Both the position numbers and the translations under genes were made by a program. A DNA stretch of 64,000 nucleotides from the NCBI RefSeq assembly GCF_003013405.1, contig NZ_PXZL01000013.1, forward strand, positions 124,001 through 188,000, given 5' to 3'. Positions 60,777-64,000 of the stretch are shown here, in pieces. The notes under the pieces were generated by a model. The model did no database searches. It saw only the letters and a program-made list of their open reading frames with translations, and was not told the origin of the DNA. Each line of letters opens with the position of its first letter. Position 1 is the stretch's first letter. This DNA is from Brevibacillus formosus (GTDB taxonomy: Bacteria > Bacillota > Bacilli > Brevibacillales > Brevibacillaceae).

Positions 60777-62408
60777 TTGATACAGGTCGCGCAATATTTG
60801 ACGGAACAATTGATCAGATGGGGAGTAAAACGAATATACGGGGTGGCAGGTGACGGCATCTTTGCCTGGCTCGATGAGATAGCGAAGCAATCCGACATTC
60901 AATACATTGCTTGCAAGCATGAATCTGCTGCGGCCATGATGGCAAGTGCGGAAGCAAAACTGACAGGAATTCCGGCTGTTTGTACCGCGACGATGGGGCC
61001 GGGTTTCGTCAATCTGCTGAATGGACTTGCAGATGCCCATACGGATCGAGTGCCTGTCATTGCGATTACAGGTCAAGTGGAGACATACAAGCTGGGTGGT
61101 GCTTACAAGCAGTTTCTCTCACAAGAAGATATGATACGTCCCATCAGTTTTTATTCGACGACGATTGCGCATCCAGATGCAATCCAAAGTGTTCTGCACA
61201 AAGCATTTGTCACGGCTATGCAGCAAAAAGGAGTAACACATCTCGCCATTTGCAAGGACGTCTTCACCCAAACGACTTCAGAAGCTGTCCTTGCAGCACT
61301 TCCACGCATTCCACAAGCCATTTATCCTGATCGCATGGAGATCGAGCTCGCTTCCGAGCAGATTGCGAAGGCGCAAAAGCCTCTCGTTCTACTTGGAATC
61401 GGTGCCCGCAAGTCGGCGGATTTGTGTTTGAAGCTAGCAGAACAGCTAGGGGCAGGCGTGTTGCTGTCGCTAGGAGCAAAAGGGACGGTAGATGAATCTC
61501 ATCCACTTGTGATCGGCGGATGGGGAGAGGGGGGCAGCGAAACAGCTTTACATGCCTTAGCGGAAGCGGATTTGTTGCTGATTTTGGGAGCGAGCTGGTT
61601 CCCTCGCGCTTTTTTGCCAAAGAAGCTGTCCGTCATTCAAGTAGATCATCAGCCTGGATCGATACATGCACATCCCTACCTCCAGTCTGTTACAGCTGAA
61701 TTGGACGATGTCCTGCCGATCTGGATGAGACGTTTGCAATCGCACAGACAGGACGGTGCGTGGCAGGAACAGATCAAGCGTTGGCATGAAGGGTTTGGTG
61801 AGGAGACAGAACAAGCAGTCATTCAACAAGCGAGCGAACAAGTAAAGCCACAAACCTTGATGCATACGCTCGGGGGAGTGGTCCATGAAGATGCGATTAT
61901 CGTCCTGGATACGGGTGAGCACACAATCTGGTTTAATCGTGCGTTCCGTGGGAAAAGACAGACCCCACTCTTTTCGGGAAAGTGGCGTACAATGGGATTC
62001 GGGTTGCCTGCGGCGGTGGCTGCAAAGCTAACCTATCCTGAAAAGCAGGTTGTCTGCGTCGCTGGGGATGGGGGATTTCAAATGAATCTGGCAGAGCTTA
62101 TGACAGCGGCCCAGCTCCAACTTCCGATTGTGATTCTCGTGGTGAACAATGGGACCCTGGGATTGGAAGAAGTCAAAATGAGTCAGGCGGGCTTGATCCC
62201 TTTTGGCGTGAAATTGTGTAATCCAGATTTTCAACAATTGGCGAATGCTTGCGGAGTCAGTAGCAAGGTCGTCAAAGAGGTACAAGCGTTGGAGCCGGTA
62301 TTGCGGGAGGCACTTGCTGCGGATCAATTGACACTCGTTGACATACATTGCACGTCTCCGACACTAACGGAGAGAAAAAAACAAATTTCCTTCCAAGCCC
62401 AAGCATGA
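60777..62408 (+). CDS. Thiamine-diphosphate enzyme (pyruvate oxidase/acetolactate-synthase-like)
   Basis: ThDP enzyme of 543 aa. The N-terminal PYR domain carries the catalytic Glu in CKHESAAAMMA; a FAD/nucleotide-like middle domain follows, and the PP domain binds ThDP and Mg through GDGGFQMNLAELMTA and NNGTLGLE. Layout matches pyruvate oxidase-like proteins (YdaP) rather than biosynthetic acetolactate synthase, which would have a small regulatory partner; none is adjacent. TTG start at 60777 after AAGGGGGAA. Confidence 0.9.
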   Translation: MIQVAQYLTEQLIRWGVKRIYGVAGDGIFAWLDEIAKQSDIQYIACKHESAAAMMASAEAKLTGIPAVCTATMGPGFVNLLNGLADAHTDRVPVIAITGQVETYKLGGAYKQFLSQEDMIRPISFYSTTIAHPDAIQSVLHKAFVTAMQQKGVTHLAICKDVFTQTTSEAVLAALPRIPQAIYPDRMEIELASEQIAKAQKPLVLLGIGARKSADLCLKLAEQLGAGVLLSLGAKGTVDESHPLVIGGWGEGGSETALHALAEADLLLILGASWFPRAFLPKKLSVIQVDHQPGSIHAHPYLQSVTAELDDVLPIWMRRLQSHRQDGAWQEQIKRWHEGFGEETEQAVIQQASEQVKPQTLMHTLGGVVHEDAIIVLDTGEHTIWFNRAFRGKRQTPLFSGKWRTMGFGLPAAVAAKLTYPEKQVVCVAGDGGFQMNLAELMTAAQLQLPIVILVVNNGTLGLEEVKMSQAGLIPFGVKLCNPDFQQLANACGVSSKVVKEVQALEPVLREALAADQLTLVDIHCTSPTLTERKKQISFQAQA

Positions 62409-62483
62409 TTTGTTTATAATGAAAGAAAAGGCAAACGAAACCAGTGGGGGAAGAACGAAACGGGCGAAGAGGAGGGCGTCCTG

Positions 62484-62825
62484 ATGGCTGAAAGTCTTGG
62501 CGAAATCAGAGTAGCAGATCAGGTGATCGCGATCATTGCTGGCGTTGCTGTAGAAGAAGTGTTGGAAGTCACAGTCCGTTCAGGCGGAATTTATCAAGAT
62601 TTGGCGAAAAAGCTGAATGGCGGCGCGAAAGGCATTACCGTATCCGTAATAGGCGACAGAGTCACCATTGACATGCGTGTATCCGTTCGTTATGGGGCGC
62701 AGATTCATCACGTCTGTCACGTCCTACAGGAAAAAGTAAAAGAAGCGGTGGAATCATTGACAGGTCTTTATGTGGAAGCCGTGAATGTACGGGTGGAAAC
62801 AATCGAACTTCTTCGAAATGAGTAA
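62484..62825 (+). CDS. Asp23/Gls24 family protein
   Basis: A 113-aa envelope-stress/alkaline-shock-like protein. Beta-alpha pattern with GEIRVADQVIAIIAGVAVEEV, ITVSVIGDRVTIDMRVSVRYG and the VHHVCHVLQEKVKEAVESLTGL helix typical of Asp23 domains. Such proteins associate with the membrane or with small partner proteins. ATG follows GAGGAGGG. Confidence 0.9.
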   Translation: MAESLGEIRVADQVIAIIAGVAVEEVLEVTVRSGGIYQDLAKKLNGGAKGITVSVIGDRVTIDMRVSVRYGAQIHHVCHVLQEKVKEAVESLTGLYVEAVNVRVETIELLRNE

Positions 62826-62830
62826 GAAAA

Positions 62831-62866
62831 AAGGGATACTGGACGCATCCGGTATCCCTTATATTT
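62831..62866. terminator. Bidirectional terminator
   Basis: AAGGGATAC pairs with GTATCCCTT; ends the Asp23 gene and, on the minus strand, the ftsW-type gene. Confidence 0.82.
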
Positions 62867-62871
62867 GTTTT

Positions 62872-64000
62872 TTACATGGTATAAGGCTGTTTTTGCAATT
62901 GCTCTTCTACCTTCTGGCGACTGACTTCCCGCGATATACTGAGCAAAAAGCCAGTGGCGAGCAGACATACGAGTAAGGAGGAACCACCATAACTGATAAA
63001 CGGCAATGGTACACCTGTCAATGGAATCAAACCCGTTACTCCGCCAATGTTTAAGATCGCCTGAATGGCGAACATGCTGACCACACCGATTCCTGCCAGA
63101 CTGGCAAAGGTGTCTTTTACGCGTAGACAAATATGGATGCCGCGCAGCAGGAAAAACAAGAAAATCAAGAGGAACACAGAGGCACCGATAAAACCAAGCT
63201 CTTCTGTCATGATCGAGAAAATAAAATCGGTATGCATCTCTGGTAAATACAAATACTTTTGAATGCTTTTTCCAAAGCCTGTCCCAGTCAGACCGCCATG
63301 TGCAATTGCAATCCAGGATTGAATAATGTGGTAGCCAGTGCCATCTGTATCACTCCACGGGTTGAGAAAGGAGTAGATCCGGTTCAAGGCATGTGGCTTC
63401 GCTGTGATGTATGCCAATAATGCAACAGTCACAACAGGGGCACCAAGTCCGAAGAGGTGACGGATTTTGGCACCGCCACAGATCATGACGCTCAAAGCGC
63501 AACCGAGCAAGATGGCCGCAGAACCGAGGTCGGGTTGGACGACGATTAGCATAAAAAACATTCCCGTTACCATCAGTGGTGGCATTAAACCAGATTTGAG
63601 CTTCAGTATCCCGTTCCCTTTTTTGGAGATGATTGCTGCCAAGTACAGGATGAGACCAAGCTTGGCAAACTCTGCAGGCTGAATGGTAACTGAACCGAAC
63701 TTAAACCAAGATTGAGCTCCGTTATTTTCATGGCCGATCCCCGGTATGAGCACCAGGAGCAAGGAAAAGAAGCTGACCAGCGCAATTAATAAGAAATTCC
63801 TTTTATAAAAGGAGAAGGGAATGTTCATGGCGACCAGCATTCCAAAGACACCCACCAGTAAGAAAATGGATTGTCGCTTTACGAAATAGAGCTCATCGCC
63901 GCCACAATATTTACAGCCCCCGCTTGTAAAACTGGTCAATGCGAAAATGGAGCTGGAGCTGAGCACCATGGTTATGCCAAACCCAACTAGTAGGGCGGTC
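62872..64000 (-). CDS. FtsW/RodA/SpoVE-family peptidoglycan glycosyltransferase (5' partial)
   Basis: SEDS-family polymerase entering from the right edge; the N-terminus lies outside the window. Visible spans include TALLVGFGITMVLSSSS (before the ATG at 63969, which is internal), then QPAEFAKLGLILYLA, VQPDLGSAAILLGCALS, the catalytic loop aspartate in that VQPDLG motif, MHTDFIFSIMTEELGFIGA and GVTGLIPLTGVPLPFISYGGSSLL. This set is the FtsW/SpoVE type rather than RodA-specific features; which one cannot be settled without neighbours. Confidence 0.92.
   Translation of the reverse strand, partial: TALLVGFGITMVLSSSSIFALTSFTSGGCKYCGGDELYFVKRQSIFLLVGVFGMLVAMNIPFSFYKRNFLLIALVSFFSLLLVLIPGIGHENNGAQSWFKFGSVTIQPAEFAKLGLILYLAAIISKKGNGILKLKSGLMPPLMVTGMFFMLIVVQPDLGSAAILLGCALSVMICGGAKIRHLFGLGAPVVTVALLAYITAKPHALNRIYSFLNPWSDTDGTGYHIIQSWIAIAHGGLTGTGFGKSIQKYLYLPEMHTDFIFSIMTEELGFIGASVFLLIFLFFLLRGIHICLRVKDTFASLAGIGVVSMFAIQAILNIGGVTGLIPLTGVPLPFISYGGSSLLVCLLATGFLLSISREVSRQKVEEQLQKQPYTM

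Noticed and set aside
1..64000. Mobile elements, CRISPR arrays, tRNA and rRNA genes
   Set aside because: No transposase, phage, Cas, integrase or direct-repeat array, and no tRNA or rRNA consensus, was seen on reading both strands; no scan was run.

Overview
The window looks like chromosome from an endospore-forming, low-to-mid GC Firmicute of the Paenibacillaceae type, most probably Brevibacillus. The evidence is AGGAGG-type ribosome binding sites with frequent GTG/TTG starts, T-box and S-box leaders, spore genes (sleB, a SpoVIF-like gene, CotS-like and YjcZ-like genes, sda), a Fur-box iron region and a RocR/sigma-54 arginine regulon. Genus is inferred from overall protein character, not from a search. 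I see no rRNA, tRNA, insertion sequence, prophage or CRISPR array; this is core chromosome with a few accessory transport regions.

Layout. 1-4.7 kb: two CoA-transferase subunits (the first cut by the window edge), a polar amino-acid ABC importer and a thiolase, all on + and closed by a terminator; probably a catabolic unit. 4.7-8 kb: a PH-like protein, argS behind an arginine T-box, and an unknown acidic protein. 8-10.8 kb: an ECF sigma factor overlapping a large membrane-anchored YcdB/PepSY-like protein. 11-16.7 kb: SAM riboswitch, metH and a bifunctional homocysteine methyltransferase/MTHFR. 16.8-25.5 kb: housekeeping genes (CotS-like kinase, Mug glycosylase, SDR, M32 carboxypeptidase, prfC, GNAT, M24 peptidase) and a cupin regulator divergent from an MFS transporter with palindromic operators between them.

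26.8-31.9 kb: iron region with three Fur boxes, two siderophore-binding lipoproteins, a siderophore esterase and a Btr-like AraC regulator, but no permease. 32-36 kb: rhodanese, DUF502, DUF2621, IDEAL-domain and TPR proteins. 36.1-38.7 kb: SsuABC-type importer. 38.8-45.9 kb: RNase Z, small spore proteins, intracellular subtilisin, YaiI/YqxD, PAP2, and LysR divergent from MFS.

45.9-56 kb: nitrogen catabolism. A RocR-like activator, rocD and an amino-acid permease are linked by two clear sigma-54 promoters; sda with a DnaA-box cluster, an AbgT transporter, patB, glsA and ylaN follow. A rod-shaped structured element (47603-47810) lies between the permease and rocR. 56.4-58.3 kb: two complete tandem T-boxes, both with a UUC (Phe) specifier, before a sodium:amino-acid symporter. 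58.4-64 kb: CaxA exchanger, zinc-ribbon protein, sleB, a ThDP enzyme, an Asp23 protein and an ftsW/spoVE gene running off the right edge.

The points most worth checking are the structured RNA candidate, the tandem Phe T-boxes, the CoA-transferase beta subunit whose catalytic glutamate reads as valine, and the permease-less Fur cluster.
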